Origin: Nitratireductor sp. GISD-1A_MAKvit
GTDB taxonomy: Bacteria > Pseudomonadota > Alphaproteobacteria > Rhizobiales > Rhizobiaceae
NCBI RefSeq assembly: GCF_040819555.1
Contig: NZ_CP161920.1
Coordinates: 2,355,001-2,419,000 of the forward strand
DNA: 64,000 nt
Direction of reading: 5' to 3'
Shown here: in pieces, positions 38,626 to 47,965 of the stretch
How the letters are laid out: every line of letters starts with the position of its first letter
How positions within the stretch are numbered: position 1 is the first letter of the stretch
Position numbers and translations under genes: made by a program
The notes under the pieces: model-generated
What the model was told of the DNA's origin: nothing
Databases searched by the model: none
Seen by the model: only the letters and a program-made list of their open reading frames with translations

Positions 38626-39359
38626 CGGTCCTTGCCACCGCGCAGATGCTCCAGCATTCGGCGGTCCTCGGGCCGGTTTCGATCGCTGAGTGCCTTGAGA
38701 CCGCCGGTCGCATAGACCGCGACAGCCGACAGTAACTTGCCAAGCTCCGCAGCCGATCGCGAATCGAACCGGAACCAGGCCCCCCTCGACAGACGTGCAA
38801 TCTCACGAAAAGCGCCTTCGGCCACTGGATCGTTCCCTTCCTGAAAGACAAAAACGGGAACGCCGCTCAATCCGAGCCGGCCTGCCTTGTCCGCGAGGTC
38901 GTCGACACTCTCTTCCATCGCATCGCCAATATAAACGAGCGCGTTGATTTTCTCGCGAGCGGTTTCCTTCAGCGCATGCGACAGGACCTTGCCGATCTGC
39001 GTGTGCCCGCCCCGGCAATCGATCTTTGTCATCAGCGTCTTCAACGCATCCGTGTCGCGCACGAAGCGTGAGGCCCGGCTCTCGCCAAAACCACGAAAAT
39101 AGACAAGCTGAACGTTGAGCGAGCCCGCCTTGCCGACCGCGTCGAACATCTCCGCCTGCAGCTTGCAGGCAAGATCCCATGTGGGCTGCCGGCTCATCGT
39201 TGCGTCGAGGGCCAGAATCAGCCGCCCCCCGCCGGCACCGGACGAAGGTGCGATGGCGCGGGCCTGTCGGACAAAGGCATCGATCGCACCCGATGGTGAC
39301 CGGGTCTTTTCGGGCTTTGTCTGTGCGCGACGCGGCGCGGGCGTTTTCTTGTCGCTCAT
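38622..39359 (-). CDS. VWA domain-containing protein
   Basis: A 245-residue cytosolic protein: a basic, Pro/Lys-rich N-terminus (about 1-25), then a von Willebrand A-like domain. It has LILALDATMSRQPTWDLA carrying the DxTxS metal-ion-dependent adhesion motif near residue 52, VQLVYFRGFGESRASRFV, RGGHTQIGKVLSHAL and NALVYIGDAMEE. VWA domains of this type mediate metal-dependent protein contacts, often beside AAA ATPases; here the neighbour is a J-domain protein, coupled by a four-base overlap. No enzymatic domain is visible. The pair looks like a conserved alphaproteobacterial unit, but its role is not known to me. Confidence 0.82.
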   Translation of the reverse strand: MSDKKTPAPRRAQTKPEKTRSPSGAIDAFVRQARAIAPSSGAGGGRLILALDATMSRQPTWDLACKLQAEMFDAVGKAGSLNVQLVYFRGFGESRASRFVRDTDALKTLMTKIDCRGGHTQIGKVLSHALKETAREKINALVYIGDAMEESVDDLADKAGRLGLSGVPVFVFQEGNDPVAEGAFREIARLSRGAWFRFDSRSAAELGKLLSAVAVYATGGLKALSDRNRPEDRRMLEHLRGGKDR

Positions 39360-39425
39360 AGGAAGAAAGATGGGCGTCCGTGAACTGGTTGCAAGGCTCG
39401 ACGCAAGCCTGCGCCAGATAAGGCG

Positions 39426-39860
39426 CTACAGCAAGCCGAGTTCTGCAAGTTCGCGGCGCAGTTCCAGAGGCATTTCGGCATCGTCTCCCGCACTGCCGAG
39501 ATCCGGTGGCGCATCTTTCGCCTCCAGATAGCGCCAGCCCTGAAAGGCCCTGCGCGGCTGAAAATGGGTGCGCACGAGTTTGGGCTCCAGCACCAGATGG
39601 CAGCGCGACACGCCCTCGGCATCGCGGAACGGGCGTATGTCGAGAAGCCTCTGCCGGCACTGCACCGTGCCCTTGATGACCCAATAGAGTGAGCCGCCGC
39701 CGGTCAGCTCTTCAACCCGCTTGGGCACCATGCGCGTGGTGTGAAACTGCTCGGCGGCCTCCCCGCGTGCCTGTTGGTCGCGAAGGCGCAGCGCGATCCA
39801 GTCCTGCAATTGCTCGACGCTTTCGCAGCCGACGCACAGTTTGATAAGATTGAGTGCCAT
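39426..39860 (-). CDS. DUF1489 family protein
   Basis: A 144-residue conserved alphaproteobacterial protein of the DUF1489 family, with LNLIKLCVGCESVEQLQDWI at the N-terminus, TRMVPKRVEELTGGGSLYWVIKG and DIRPFRDAEGVSRCHLVLEP in the middle. The function is unknown. It lies 66 bases upstream of the VWA gene on the same strand and may be in one operon with the VWA/J-domain pair. No signal peptide or membrane segment is present. Confidence 0.85.
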   Translation of the reverse strand: MALNLIKLCVGCESVEQLQDWIALRLRDQQARGEAAEQFHTTRMVPKRVEELTGGGSLYWVIKGTVQCRQRLLDIRPFRDAEGVSRCHLVLEPKLVRTHFQPRRAFQGWRYLEAKDAPPDLGSAGDDAEMPLELRRELAELGLL

Positions 39861-39932
39861 TGTTCAAATGTCGGGCGCTGCCCTGCCTGGGTCAAGCAAT
39901 GATAGCCGGCTCTCCACAGCGCTGAAGGTCTC

Positions 39933-41333
39933 TCAGCATTCGACAACGTTGACAGCGAGACCGCCAAGGCTGGTTTCCTTGTAGCGTTCATTCATGTCGA
40001 CGCCGGTCTGGCGCATGGTTTCGATCGCGGCGTCGAGCGAGACGAAGTGTTTGCCGTCGCCCTTCACGGCCAGAGAAGCCGCGGTGACGGCTTTGACAGA
40101 ACCCAGGGCATTGCGCTCGATGCAGGGAACCTGGACCAGCCCGGCAACCGGGTCGCATGTCATGCCCAGATGATGTTCCAGCGCGATCTCGGCTGCATTT
40201 TCCACCTGTTCGGGCGTCCCGCCCAGAACGGCTGCAAATCCGGCTGCCGCCATGGCGGAAGCCGACCCCACCTCGCCCTGACAGCCCACCTCCGCTCCGG
40301 ATATGGAGGCGTTGTGCTTGACGATGCCGCCGATTGCAGCTGCCGTCAGAAGGAAATCGCGGACACCGTTGGCATCGGCGTCGACGTGAAATTTCTGCCA
40401 GTACCGCATGACGGCGGGCACCACACCTGCTGCGCCATTGGTCGGCGCGGTCACGACGCGTCCGCCGCTCGCATTTTCTTCGTTCACCGCCATCGCAAAG
40501 ACGGAAAGCCAGTCGTTTGCCGCAAGCGGGTTGGGACGGTTCTGACGCCAGTCCTCATCCAGCGTTTCGTGCAACTGGCGTGCCCGACGCCGGACATTCA
40601 AGCCACCTGGCATGACACCGTTCTGGGAAAGACCGCGTTCGATGCACGCGTCCATCGCCTGCCAGATGCGATCGAGCCCGGCATCCAGCTCGGCACGGGA
40701 CATTCGGGCTTCTTCGTTGGCCCGCTTCATCTCGGCAATGGTCAGCCCGCTATCAGCCGCCATTGACAGCATTTCGCGGGCGCTGGCGAAGGGATACGGC
40801 ACATCGTCGGCATCGGGCTTGCGGGTCTCGTTCTTGAGCGTCTGAAGCTCTTCCTCGGACACCACGAAACCGCCACCGATGGAGTAATAGATTCGTCGTA
40901 ACAGGAGCCGGCCATCCGAATCATGGGCATTGAACGCCATGCCATTGGCATGTCCCGGCAAGGCCTTCTTCCGGTCGAGCACGAGATCGGTCTCCGGATC
41001 GAAGGCATATGGTGGATGCCCTGCCGGCCGGATCAGTTTTTCGGCTGAGATCGCGGCGAGCTGTTCATCCATCCGGTCCGGGTCGACGGTCAGCGGGTTG
41101 AAGCCTGCAAGCCCCAGGATCACCGCCCGGTCCGTGCCGTGACCGACACCGGTGAAGGCCAGAGAGCCATGCAGGCTGACCGAGAGCCGGTGTACGACGC
41201 TTCCCGCCGGGCGCGGCCAGTCATCGCCTGCAATCTCTGACAGGAAGCGTTCCGCAGCGGTCATGGGGCCCATCGTGTGCGAACTGGACGGACCGATACC
41301 GATCTTGAACAGGTCGAAAACAGAAAGGAACAT
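39933..41333 (-). CDS. sdaA: L-serine ammonia-lyase (iron-sulfur type) SdaA
   Basis: The enzyme converts L-serine to pyruvate and ammonia using a [4Fe-4S] cluster. The 466-residue single-chain product has the beta domain first ([20 protein letters not shown] onward), then the alpha domain with [20 protein letters not shown] and the cluster cysteines in [18 protein letters not shown] and [18 protein letters not shown]. The C-terminus [14 protein letters not shown] ends in the conserved cysteine that occludes the active site in the family. It is full length and monocistronic. Confidence 0.95.
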   Translation of the reverse strand: MFLSVFDLFKIGIGPSSSHTMGPMTAAERFLSEIAGDDWPRPAGSVVHRLSVSLHGSLAFTGVGHGTDRAVILGLAGFNPLTVDPDRMDEQLAAISAEKLIRPAGHPPYAFDPETDLVLDRKKALPGHANGMAFNAHDSDGRLLLRRIYYSIGGGFVVSEEELQTLKNETRKPDADDVPYPFASAREMLSMAADSGLTIAEMKRANEEARMSRAELDAGLDRIWQAMDACIERGLSQNGVMPGGLNVRRRARQLHETLDEDWRQNRPNPLAANDWLSVFAMAVNEENASGGRVVTAPTNGAAGVVPAVMRYWQKFHVDADANGVRDFLLTAAAIGGIVKHNASISGAEVGCQGEVGSASAMAAAGFAAVLGGTPEQVENAAEIALEHHLGMTCDPVAGLVQVPCIERNALGSVKAVTAASLAVKGDGKHFVSLDAAIETMRQTGVDMNERYKETSLGGLAVNVVEC

Positions 41334-41458
41334 GGGCGCTGGCTCCGGTACCTGACCACAGGAATGCTCCTGCTGTCAGTGGCAATTGGCAGGTTGCGGC
41401 ACGGCACGCATCTGCGTGACCGGGCCATCGCAAGATGTAGGCGATTTCCCCACACAAG

Positions 41459-41490
41459 CAAAGGGCGCAGCATTTGCGCTGCGCCCTTTG
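41459..41490 (-). terminator. Perfect 13-bp hairpin downstream of the 43-residue ORF
   Basis: CAAAGGGCGCAGC (41459-41471) and GCTGCGCCCTTTG (41478-41490) are exact inverted copies around a six-base loop. On the minus strand it lies 40 bases after the small membrane ORF and about 125 bases before sdaA. The U tract is short (TTT), so efficiency is uncertain. Confidence 0.6.
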
Positions 41491-41529
41491 ACTTTGAAGA
41501 ATCGATATGTGCGGTTTTTTGCTGGTAGT

Positions 41530-41661
41530 TCAGCCTGCCGTTGCTACGACCGCTGCCGTTTCGGCGCCAATCAAGAGCCATGCCAGAAAGATGATTCCCG
41601 CAAGCCCGACCACTGCTTTGGCGGTTACGCCCCAGCAGGATCTCTCAACGCTATCGTCCAT
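41530..41661 (-). CDS. Small single-pass membrane protein, 43 residues (hypothetical)
   Basis: I do not recognise this ORF. From ATG 41661 it encodes a short polar N-terminus (MDDSVERSCWG) followed by one hydrophobic helix (AVVGLAGIIFLAWLLIGAET) and a small tail. GGGAT lies six bases before the start. The frame is open upstream to 41856, but that extension looks random. A strong hairpin follows its stop, and it sits alone in the spacer between sdaA and the YdcF-like gene. The helix and terminator argue that it is real; absence of known homologs argues for caution. Confidence 0.45.
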   Translation of the reverse strand: MDDSVERSCWGVTAKAVVGLAGIIFLAWLLIGAETAAVVATAG

Positions 41662-41897
41662 GCATATCCCGTTTGTTATCCGATCTCCGAAAGGGATCAT
41701 CCCAATCGCCGATCCGTGACGGCGGGAGATACTCCTCTCGTTCGGCTTCCGCAAGTCCAAAAACGGCAAAAGGACGGCACGCAAACCGTTATACAGCCCG
41801 GGAATCCGGGCTTTCTCAGCGCAATCAAACACTTGCGCGCATAAAGGAATCTTCAACAGTTATGGCGAAAAGCGGACATTTTTGCTGCAATGCAGCA

Positions 41898-42731
41898 TCA
41901 AGATGAATCTGACGGTGCGGATTCAGAGGGTGCCAGCATCGGGCCGGGAAAAAACGTCTCGGTTCTACCGGCCAGACGATAGGCGACAAGACCGATCCAC
42001 TCGCGAATCCCGACCGTGACATTCCGTAGCGAATCAAGCGCATTGTCCTGCGCCAGTCCGGGCGCTTCATTTCCCGCCGTCTTGTAATCAACTGGCCATG
42101 GGATCACAGGAAAACCGGCTTTGCGAAACACGCCAACCGCACGCGGCATGTGAAATGCCGAGGTGACAAGGAGCCATGTTTCTGCCGGTCCCGGCTTCAC
42201 CAGCCTTTTGGAGAACGCGGCATTCTCATAGGTATCACGCGACCGGTTTTCCAGAATCAGCCGTTCCTGGTCGACACCAAGTGCCTCCAACAGGCGCGGA
42301 GCAGTGTCCGCGTCCCCCTCTCCGGCCAGAAAAACAGCGCCCTGCCCTCCCGAGATCAGGATTTTGGCCTGCGGGAACCGGCGTGCAAGAATGGCGGCCT
42401 CGACAAACCGATCACCGCTGGCATTCAGCTCATGGCCGCCTCGCGCCATGTTGATGGAACCTTCGAGCCCACCGCCAAGAACCACAACACCATGGATCGC
42501 ACCGGGAAGCGGGTCTGGTTTGTGGAAACGGTCTTCCAGCGGCCCGAGCACAAGTGCACCAAGCGTCGTCCATGCTGATAAAAACAGCGTCAACAGCGCC
42601 AGACTGCCTGCCCCGATGGCCAGGCGGCGCCAGTGGAACAGCGCAGCCAGAAGCGAAACCGCGATCAGGATGACCACAAGACCGAGCGGTTGCAGAACCA
42701 TCCAGCCGATCCCGGAAACAAGGTGAAACAT
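41898..42731 (-). CDS. YdcF/ElyC-like DUF218 membrane protein
   Basis: The 277-residue product has two N-terminal membrane helices (about 10-30 and 35-60) and a C-terminal DUF218 domain with IHGVVVLGGGLEGSINMARG, AKILISGGQGAVFLAGEGDA, ENRSRDTYENAAFSKRLV and WLLVTSAFHMPRAVGVFRKA, the standard succession of this family. E. coli ElyC of the same family affects peptidoglycan and lipid-carrier homeostasis. Its enzymatic activity is not established. It lies downstream of gatCA on the same strand, 41 bases after gatA, and could be co-transcribed. Confidence 0.87.
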   Translation of the reverse strand: MFHLVSGIGWMVLQPLGLVVILIAVSLLAALFHWRRLAIGAGSLALLTLFLSAWTTLGALVLGPLEDRFHKPDPLPGAIHGVVVLGGGLEGSINMARGGHELNASGDRFVEAAILARRFPQAKILISGGQGAVFLAGEGDADTAPRLLEALGVDQERLILENRSRDTYENAAFSKRLVKPGPAETWLLVTSAFHMPRAVGVFRKAGFPVIPWPVDYKTAGNEAPGLAQDNALDSLRNVTVGIREWIGLVAYRLAGRTETFFPGPMLAPSESAPSDSS

Positions 42732-42772
42732 GATGCGGCTCCGTCTCTATGAAAAAAGCCGCACCACGGTGA

Positions 42773-44254
42773 TTACCACCACCTGTTCGGTGCAAAACGC
42801 CCTGCGGCCTCTTCGATCACATGCGCCGTGCGGAAGAGCGTTTCTTCCTCAAACGGCTTGCCGATGAGCTGGAGACCCAGCGGAAGGCCTTTCGCATCGA
42901 GACCGGCAGGAACCGCGATGCCCGGCAGACCCGCCATGTTGACCGTCACCGTGAAAATGTCGTTCAGATACATTTTCACCGGATCGGACGCCATTTCCTT
43001 ATCGGCTATGCCGAAAGCTGCGGAAGGCGTGGCCGGCGTCAGAATGGCATCGACGCCCTGATCGAAAACCTGCTCGAAGTCACGCTTGATGAGCGTGCGC
43101 ACTTTCTGCGCCTTCAGATAGTAGGCGTCATAATAACCAGCCGACAGAACATAGGTGCCGATCATGATGCGGCGCTTGACCTCTCGGCCAAAACCGGCCG
43201 CACGGGTCTGTTCATACATGTCAGCAATGTCCTTGCCGGGTACGCGCAGGCCGTAGCGCACGCCATCATAGCGCGCGAGGTTGGAAGACGCCTCGGCAGG
43301 CGCGACGATGTAATAGGCAGGCAGCGCATATTTGGTGTGCGGCAGGGAGATGTCGACGATCTCCGCACCCGCATCGCGCATCCATTCGATGCCCTTTTTC
43401 CACAGCGCCTCGATTTCCTCCGGCATACCGTCGAGACGGTATTCGCGCGGAATGCCGATCTTCATGCCCTTGACCGACTGGCCGATGGCAGCCTCGTAAT
43501 CGGGCACCGGAAGATCGACGGAGGTGGTGTCCCTGTCGTCAACCGAAGCCATGGATTTCAAGAGGATTGCAGCGTCGCGCACGTCGCGTGCAATCGGCCC
43601 CGCCTGATCGAGCGAAGAGGCGAAGGCCACCGTGCCCCAGCGCGAGCAGCGGCCATAGGTTGGCTTGATGCCGACCGTACCGGTGAAGGCGGCAGGCTGG
43701 CGGATCGAACCGCCGGTGTCCGTTGCGGTGGCACCCGCGCACAGGAATGCCGCAACCGCTGCCGCCGAACCGCCCGACGAGCCGCCCGGCACGAGATCGG
43801 CGTTGGAGCCTTCCGCGCGCCATGGGTTGATGACCGGTCCGTAGTAGGATGTCTCGTTGGACGACCCCATGGCGAACTCGTCCATGTTGAGCTTGCCGAG
43901 CATCACCGCGCCGTCGGCCCACAGATTGGCGGTGACGGTGGATTCGTATCTGGGCTTGAATCCATCGAGAATGTGGCTGGCGGCCTGCGTGTGGACGTTT
44001 TCGGTCGCAAAAAGATCCTTGATGCCGAGCGGAATGCCTTCCAGCGCGCCGGCTTCGCCTTTCGCGATCTTTTCGTCACTCGCCTTCGCCATGGCGCGCG
44101 CCTTGTCATGCGTGACGGCGACATAGGCATTGAGCTTTTCATTGGCGGTATCGATGGCCGAAAGATAGGCCTCGGTCAGCTCGGTGGCGGTGAAGGCCTT
44201 CGCGACCAGCTTGTCGCGCGCTTCGGCAATGGTGAGTTTGGTGAGCTCTGTCAT
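42773..44254 (-). CDS. gatA: Asp/Glu-tRNA(Asn/Gln) amidotransferase subunit GatA
   Basis: GatA is the glutaminase of the GatCAB complex that converts Glu-tRNA-Gln (and Asp-tRNA-Asn) to the amidated form. The 493-residue product is an amidase-signature enzyme with the Ser-cisSer-Lys triad: lysine in [10 protein letters not shown] near residue 77, [14 protein letters not shown] near 158 and the nucleophile in [11 protein letters not shown] near 178. The C-terminal [19 protein letters not shown] is also typical. gatC lies immediately upstream; gatB is not in this window, so the complex is encoded at two loci. The presence of a GltX with no GlnRS here fits the indirect route. Confidence 0.96.
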   Translation of the reverse strand: MTELTKLTIAEARDKLVAKAFTATELTEAYLSAIDTANEKLNAYVAVTHDKARAMAKASDEKIAKGEAGALEGIPLGIKDLFATENVHTQAASHILDGFKPRYESTVTANLWADGAVMLGKLNMDEFAMGSSNETSYYGPVINPWRAEGSNADLVPGGSSGGSAAAVAAFLCAGATATDTGGSIRQPAAFTGTVGIKPTYGRCSRWGTVAFASSLDQAGPIARDVRDAAILLKSMASVDDRDTTSVDLPVPDYEAAIGQSVKGMKIGIPREYRLDGMPEEIEALWKKGIEWMRDAGAEIVDISLPHTKYALPAYYIVAPAEASSNLARYDGVRYGLRVPGKDIADMYEQTRAAGFGREVKRRIMIGTYVLSAGYYDAYYLKAQKVRTLIKRDFEQVFDQGVDAILTPATPSAAFGIADKEMASDPVKMYLNDIFTVTVNMAGLPGIAVPAGLDAKGLPLGLQLIGKPFEEETLFRTAHVIEEAAGRFAPNRWW

Positions 44255-44314
44255 GGAAGATCCGTGAAAATCCGGCGGCCCGTCAGGGCAAATGGGTTGG
44301 GAAGCGGGGCGCTC

Positions 44315-44602
44315 TTATTCGACCACTTTGGGAACGACGAAGAAATTGTCTTCCGAGGCCGGCGCATTGGCAACGATATCATCTGCCTTGTCGCCGTCGG
44401 TCACGCCGTCCTGGCGCTTCTTCATCGCCATCGGGATGACGGAGGTCATGGGCTCGACGCCCTCGACATTCACTTCATTCAGTTGCTCGACGAAACCGAG
44501 AATGGCATTGAGTTCGCCCGTCATGCGCTCGGCATCGGCCTCGTCAACGGCAATGCGGGAGAGGCGCGCAACACGCTTCACGGTATCGATGTCCACGGAC
44601 AT
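44315..44602 (-). CDS. gatC: Asp/Glu-tRNA(Asn/Gln) amidotransferase subunit GatC
   Basis: GatC is the small subunit that stabilises GatA in GatCAB. The 95-residue product ([59 protein letters not shown], ending FFVVPKVVE) is full length and typical. ATG 44602 has TGGAGA upstream at good spacing. It lies 60 bases upstream of gatA in the usual gatC-gatA order. Confidence 0.96.
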   Translation of the reverse strand: MSVDIDTVKRVARLSRIAVDEADAERMTGELNAILGFVEQLNEVNVEGVEPMTSVIPMAMKKRQDGVTDGDKADDIVANAPASEDNFFVVPKVVE

Positions 44603-44694
44603 GGTTTTCTCCAGGCGCTTATTGGCTGCGCCCCGGCTATAATCGGCGCGCGGGCGGCGTGCAACCGCCAACGCGCTCCGACGCACCGGATTTG

Positions 44695-45402
44695 CTAAAG
44701 GGATATGCTCTCGCCAACCTTGAGCGCCGGCACATTGACGCCCGATCCCTCCATCCCGTCGATGAATTTCTCAGCCGTCTGGTCGATGATCGGCAAAGAG
44801 CCGAAATGGCACGGCAGCACCGTCTCGAACCTGAAATAGCGACGGCAGGCAAGGGCTGCCACCGCCCCACCCATTGTGAAACGATCGCCAACGGGAACAA
44901 TTCCGATCTCTGGCTGATGCAACTCGTGAATCAGGGCCATGTCGCCGAAAATATCGGTATCGCCCATGTGGTAGAGCGTCTTGTCTTTTGGAAAGTGGAG
45001 CACCAGACCGGCGGGATTGCCCAGATAGGTGTTTGCCCCGCCCTCGCCGGCAGATGATGAAGAATGCAGCGCGTTGACAAAGGTGGTGGTGAAGCCGCCG
45101 CAATCGACCGTACCGCCGTGATTGCCGGGATTGATACGGTCCTGTTCGACGCCCTTGCCCACAAGGAACATGCAGATTTCGAAATTGGCCACCAGCATGG
45201 CGCCGGTCTTTTTCAGGATATCGACCGCATCGCCGATGTGATCGTCATGGCCATGGGTCAGCAGCACATGGGTCACGCCTTCGGCCGCTTCCTCCCATCC
45301 GCCGCTCCAGGAGGGATTTCCGCTCAGGAACGGATCGATCAGGATATGGGCGTCGCCCGCATCCACACGAAATGCCGAATGGCCATACCAGGTCAGGTCC
45401 AT
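44695..45402 (-). CDS. UPF0173 metal-dependent hydrolase (MBL fold)
   Basis: The 235-residue protein is a metallo-beta-lactamase-fold hydrolase of the UPF0173 family. It opens [20 protein letters not shown], has the zinc-binding [10 protein letters not shown] near residue 50, then [22 protein letters not shown] and [11 protein letters not shown]. No substrate is known for this family. A textbook ribosome site (GGAGG) precedes ATG 45402. It is on the same strand as gatC, 92 bases upstream, and divergent from ruvX. Confidence 0.9.
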   Translation of the reverse strand: MDLTWYGHSAFRVDAGDAHILIDPFLSGNPSWSGGWEEAAEGVTHVLLTHGHDDHIGDAVDILKKTGAMLVANFEICMFLVGKGVEQDRINPGNHGGTVDCGGFTTTFVNALHSSSSAGEGGANTYLGNPAGLVLHFPKDKTLYHMGDTDIFGDMALIHELHQPEIGIVPVGDRFTMGGAVAALACRRYFRFETVLPCHFGSLPIIDQTAEKFIDGMEGSGVNVPALKVGESISL

Positions 45403-45526
45403 GGGGTTGTCCTCCTTGCTTGCTGTCGCGTCGCGCTCTCAATGGCGGTTCGTGCACATTGGCAGCTTTCCGTGGAACCGCTGCAGCGCTAATAAGATCC
45501 CACAGTCGTAATCGGAGACCTCAGTT

Positions 45527-46018
45527 TTGTCAGTGGTTGATCTCAGGAAACTCCCTGCTTTTCTCAATGCAGGCCAGACACTGGCCGGTCTTGATCTCGG
45601 CACAAAGACCATCGGACTTTCGGTGTCCGACCGGGGCCTCTCATTCGCAACCCCGCGGCAGGTGATCACGCGCAAGAAGTTTACGCAGGATGCAGAGGCG
45701 CTTCTCGCCGCTTTCGCGCGCGACAATGTGGGCGGGATTGTCATCGGCCTGCCGGTGAACATGGATGGCAGCGAAGGCCCGCGTGCCCAGTCGACTCGGG
45801 CGTTTGTCCGCAATCTGGAGCGGCTGACGGACCTGCCCTTCGCCTTCTGGGACGAGCGCATGTCGACGGTTGCTGCCGAGCGCGCGCTGCTGGAAATGGA
45901 TGTGTCGCGGAAAAAACGGGCCGAAAGGATCGATTCGGCCGCGGCCGCTTTCATTCTTCAGGGAGCGCTCGACAGGTTGCGCGCCGCAGGCGAAGGCGAA
46001 GCCGGGGCGGCACGATAG
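45527..46018 (+). CDS. ruvX: YqgF/RuvX family RNase H-fold resolvase-like protein
   Basis: RuvX/YqgF is an RNase H-fold nuclease implicated in pre-16S rRNA processing and, as RuvX, in Holliday junction resolution. The 163-residue product has [17 protein letters not shown] near residue 20, [36 protein letters not shown] and the C-terminal [16 protein letters not shown], including the conserved acidic residues. Start TTG 45527 is preceded by GGAGA eight bases away, better than GTG 45533. Its 3' end overlaps the convergent DUF6105 gene by 61 bases. Confidence 0.93.
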   Translation: MSVVDLRKLPAFLNAGQTLAGLDLGTKTIGLSVSDRGLSFATPRQVITRKKFTQDAEALLAAFARDNVGGIVIGLPVNMDGSEGPRAQSTRAFVRNLERLTDLPFAFWDERMSTVAAERALLEMDVSRKKRAERIDSAAAAFILQGALDRLRAAGEGEAGAAR

Positions 46019-46299
46019 GCTGCCCGCTTTTCCTGAAACCAGGCCCAGAGGGCCCGCCGGCGGCGAAAGGCAAGGATGCCGAACAGAATGAAGGTATCCA
46101 GCACGCAGGCCCTCGCGGCCATGCCTGGAATGATCGCCGGATCGATTCCCAGAATATTGCCGTAGAGGCCGAAGAACATGTCGTTCATGTCCCGACTGAG
46201 GAAATGGAATCCCAAACTGAGGTCATGGTAGGACAGGCCGTACCATCCCCAGAAAAGCCCCAATGGCAACGCCCATAAGAGTAACAGATAGCGCATCAT
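45958..46299 (-). CDS. DUF6105 family small membrane protein
   Basis: A 113-residue protein with two or three membrane helices ([20 protein letters not shown]; a second around [15 protein letters not shown]). The motif [20 protein letters not shown] and [19 protein letters not shown] correspond to the rhizobial DUF6105 family of unknown function. The C-terminus is basic and cytosolic. Its start overlaps the stop of the upstream membrane protein (ATGA at 46296-46299), and its last 61 bases are antisense to ruvX. Confidence 0.75.
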   Translation of the reverse strand: MMRYLLLLWALPLGLFWGWYGLSYHDLSLGFHFLSRDMNDMFFGLYGNILGIDPAIIPGMAARACVLDTFILFGILAFRRRRALWAWFQEKRAAYRAAPASPSPAARNLSSAP

Positions 46300-46865
46300 A
46301 AGCTCCTGTCGTCATTGGCATGTGGCGGGACCCCGAAACGCCGGGTCTCGGCAAGGCGGGCGACGAAACTTCTGTGCGCGGCATCGGTTATGCGGATTGC
46401 GGCAGCCGGACCGATCACGGCGGCCGGCGCCTCGATTTCCCTCAGGTCGCTCTGCGCCCCCTCGCCGGGACGCAGGACCAGGTGCGTTGCGAGCACCGCC
46501 AGAAACGTCATCGTGGTCATGGCGGAGGGTGTCTGCGCCCAACCGGAAGCCAGGCCCGCATGAAGCGCTTCGGCAAGCAGCACCTTGATGGCGCCCGCAC
46601 ATGCCAATTGAGCGACCGCAGCCGTCTCACGCCGGTCATCGGGATCGAGCAGCGATACGAAAAGCGTCCAGACAAACAGGATCGCCACCAGCGTGTTGCC
46701 GAGCACAAGCCCGAGCTGGGTCAGCAGCCGAATGAGTTGTTCACCCGCAGCTCCGCCCGCCGGCCCCGGCACGAAAACACCATCTGCCTGTGCCGCCATC
46801 CATGCCGAGGCGGCGAAGGTGACGGTCCAGTAAACGGATAGAAGAATGGAATAACTGCGATTCAT
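46296..46865 (-). CDS. Hypothetical membrane protein, 189 residues
   Basis: I do not recognise a family. The product from ATG 46865 (MNRSYSILLSVYWTVTFAAS) has about four hydrophobic segments: an N-terminal helix, LIRLLTQLGLVLGNTLVAIL with VWTLFVSLL, a segment around AVAQLACAGAIKVLLAEALH, and AMTTMTFLAVLATHLVLRPG. A charged tail follows. There are no obvious catalytic motifs. It is translationally coupled to the DUF6105 gene downstream, so the two may form one membrane unit. Codon use and the four-base overlap support it being real. Confidence 0.65.
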   Translation of the reverse strand: MNRSYSILLSVYWTVTFAASAWMAAQADGVFVPGPAGGAAGEQLIRLLTQLGLVLGNTLVAILFVWTLFVSLLDPDDRRETAAVAQLACAGAIKVLLAEALHAGLASGWAQTPSAMTTMTFLAVLATHLVLRPGEGAQSDLREIEAPAAVIGPAAAIRITDAAHRSFVARLAETRRFGVPPHANDDRSL

Positions 46866-47026
46866 GGCTCTCTTTCTGTGCCGAGCCACAGTGAACGTCT
46901 CCATCTTCGGTCGCAACGCTTACCAATTGTTAAGGTTAACTCTCGTCGGCCCCGCTCCGCCAGCCAGGCTTTACAGCCGGGGCCTCCCGAACTAGCAAGA
47001 AGCACCCTTCATGCCCGGACGACCCC

Positions 47027-47965
47027 ATGCTTCCCATATTCGAGAGCATTTTACCGATCTTCCTGATCATCATGGCCGGAAATGCGCTCCGGCGGTTGCC
47101 ACTGATACGCGATGAGACATGGCCCGGGCTTGAGCAACTCTGTTACTGGTTCCTCTACCCGGCGCTGCTGTTCATCACGATTGCAAATGCGGATTTTTCC
47201 AGACTGAAGCTCGACGCAATGCTGGGCGCATTGATGTGCTCGGTGCTTCTCATGATCTTTCTGGTGCTTGCGCTTTGGCCGTTGTTGAAGCGATCGGGTG
47301 TCGTGCGTCGGTCCCGGTATTCCTCTGTGTTCCAGACGGCCGTACGCTGGAACGGCTTCATGGCGCTTGCGGTGGCACAGAAACTTTTCCCGCCCGAGGG
47401 TGCGGCCGTCGTGGCGCTGGTGATGGCGACCATCATCATTCCCATCAACATCGCCTCGGTCTTCGTCGTGACCCGCTTCGCCGACAGGAGCGCTTCATGG
47501 CCCCGCGTCATCGTGGATGTTGCGCGCAATCCGATGATTCTCGCGGCCGCCGGTGCCGTGGTGCTGCGCCTCCTGCCGTTTGATCTCTATCCCCCGCTTA
47601 ACCAGACGCTCGATCTGGTTGGCCGCGCGGCCCTGGGAATGGGCCTTCTGACCATCGGCGCCGGCCTGCGGCCCGGAGACTTCCTCTCCGCGCGGGCGGC
47701 GGTTCTGATTTCAGCCTTTCTCAAGCTGATTTTCTTTCCCGCCTTCATGGTGATGATAGCGATTGCCTTTGGCGTTTCCGGACCTGCGCTCAGCTATCTG
47801 GCCCTGTGTGGGGCTGTTCCCACGGCCATGAACGGGTTTCTGCTTGCAAGACAGCTTGGTGGCGATGCGCCGCTTTATGCCACGATCACCACGATACAGA
47901 CCGCTCTGGCATTCTTTACGATACCTCTGGTCCTGACAGTGGTCGCTCAGCTGTCTTCCGGATAG
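47027..47965 (+). CDS. AEC family transporter (auxin efflux carrier type)
   Basis: A 312-residue integral membrane protein with about ten helices, of the AEC (auxin efflux carrier/MdcF) family; bacterial members carry dicarboxylates or other organic anions. Family features are the N-terminal FESILPIFLIIMAGNALRR, FQTAVRWNGFMALAVAQKLF in helix four, ARNPMILAAAGAVVL in the middle and SYLALCGAVPTAMNGFLLAR near the C-terminus. Substrate cannot be predicted. It is monocistronic; its last 19 bases overlap the convergent acyl-CoA dehydrogenase gene. Confidence 0.9.
   Translation: MLPIFESILPIFLIIMAGNALRRLPLIRDETWPGLEQLCYWFLYPALLFITIANADFSRLKLDAMLGALMCSVLLMIFLVLALWPLLKRSGVVRRSRYSSVFQTAVRWNGFMALAVAQKLFPPEGAAVVALVMATIIIPINIASVFVVTRFADRSASWPRVIVDVARNPMILAAAGAVVLRLLPFDLYPPLNQTLDLVGRAALGMGLLTIGAGLRPGDFLSARAAVLISAFLKLIFFPAFMVMIAIAFGVSGPALSYLALCGAVPTAMNGFLLARQLGGDAPLYATITTIQTALAFFTIPLVLTVVAQLSSG

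Noticed and set aside
42821..44698. Very long open frame (over 600 codons) on the plus strand opposite gatA and gatC
   Set aside because: It is exactly antisense to well-conserved genes, its translation is rich in Arg, His and Gly with no motif, and such shadows are common in GC-rich DNA.
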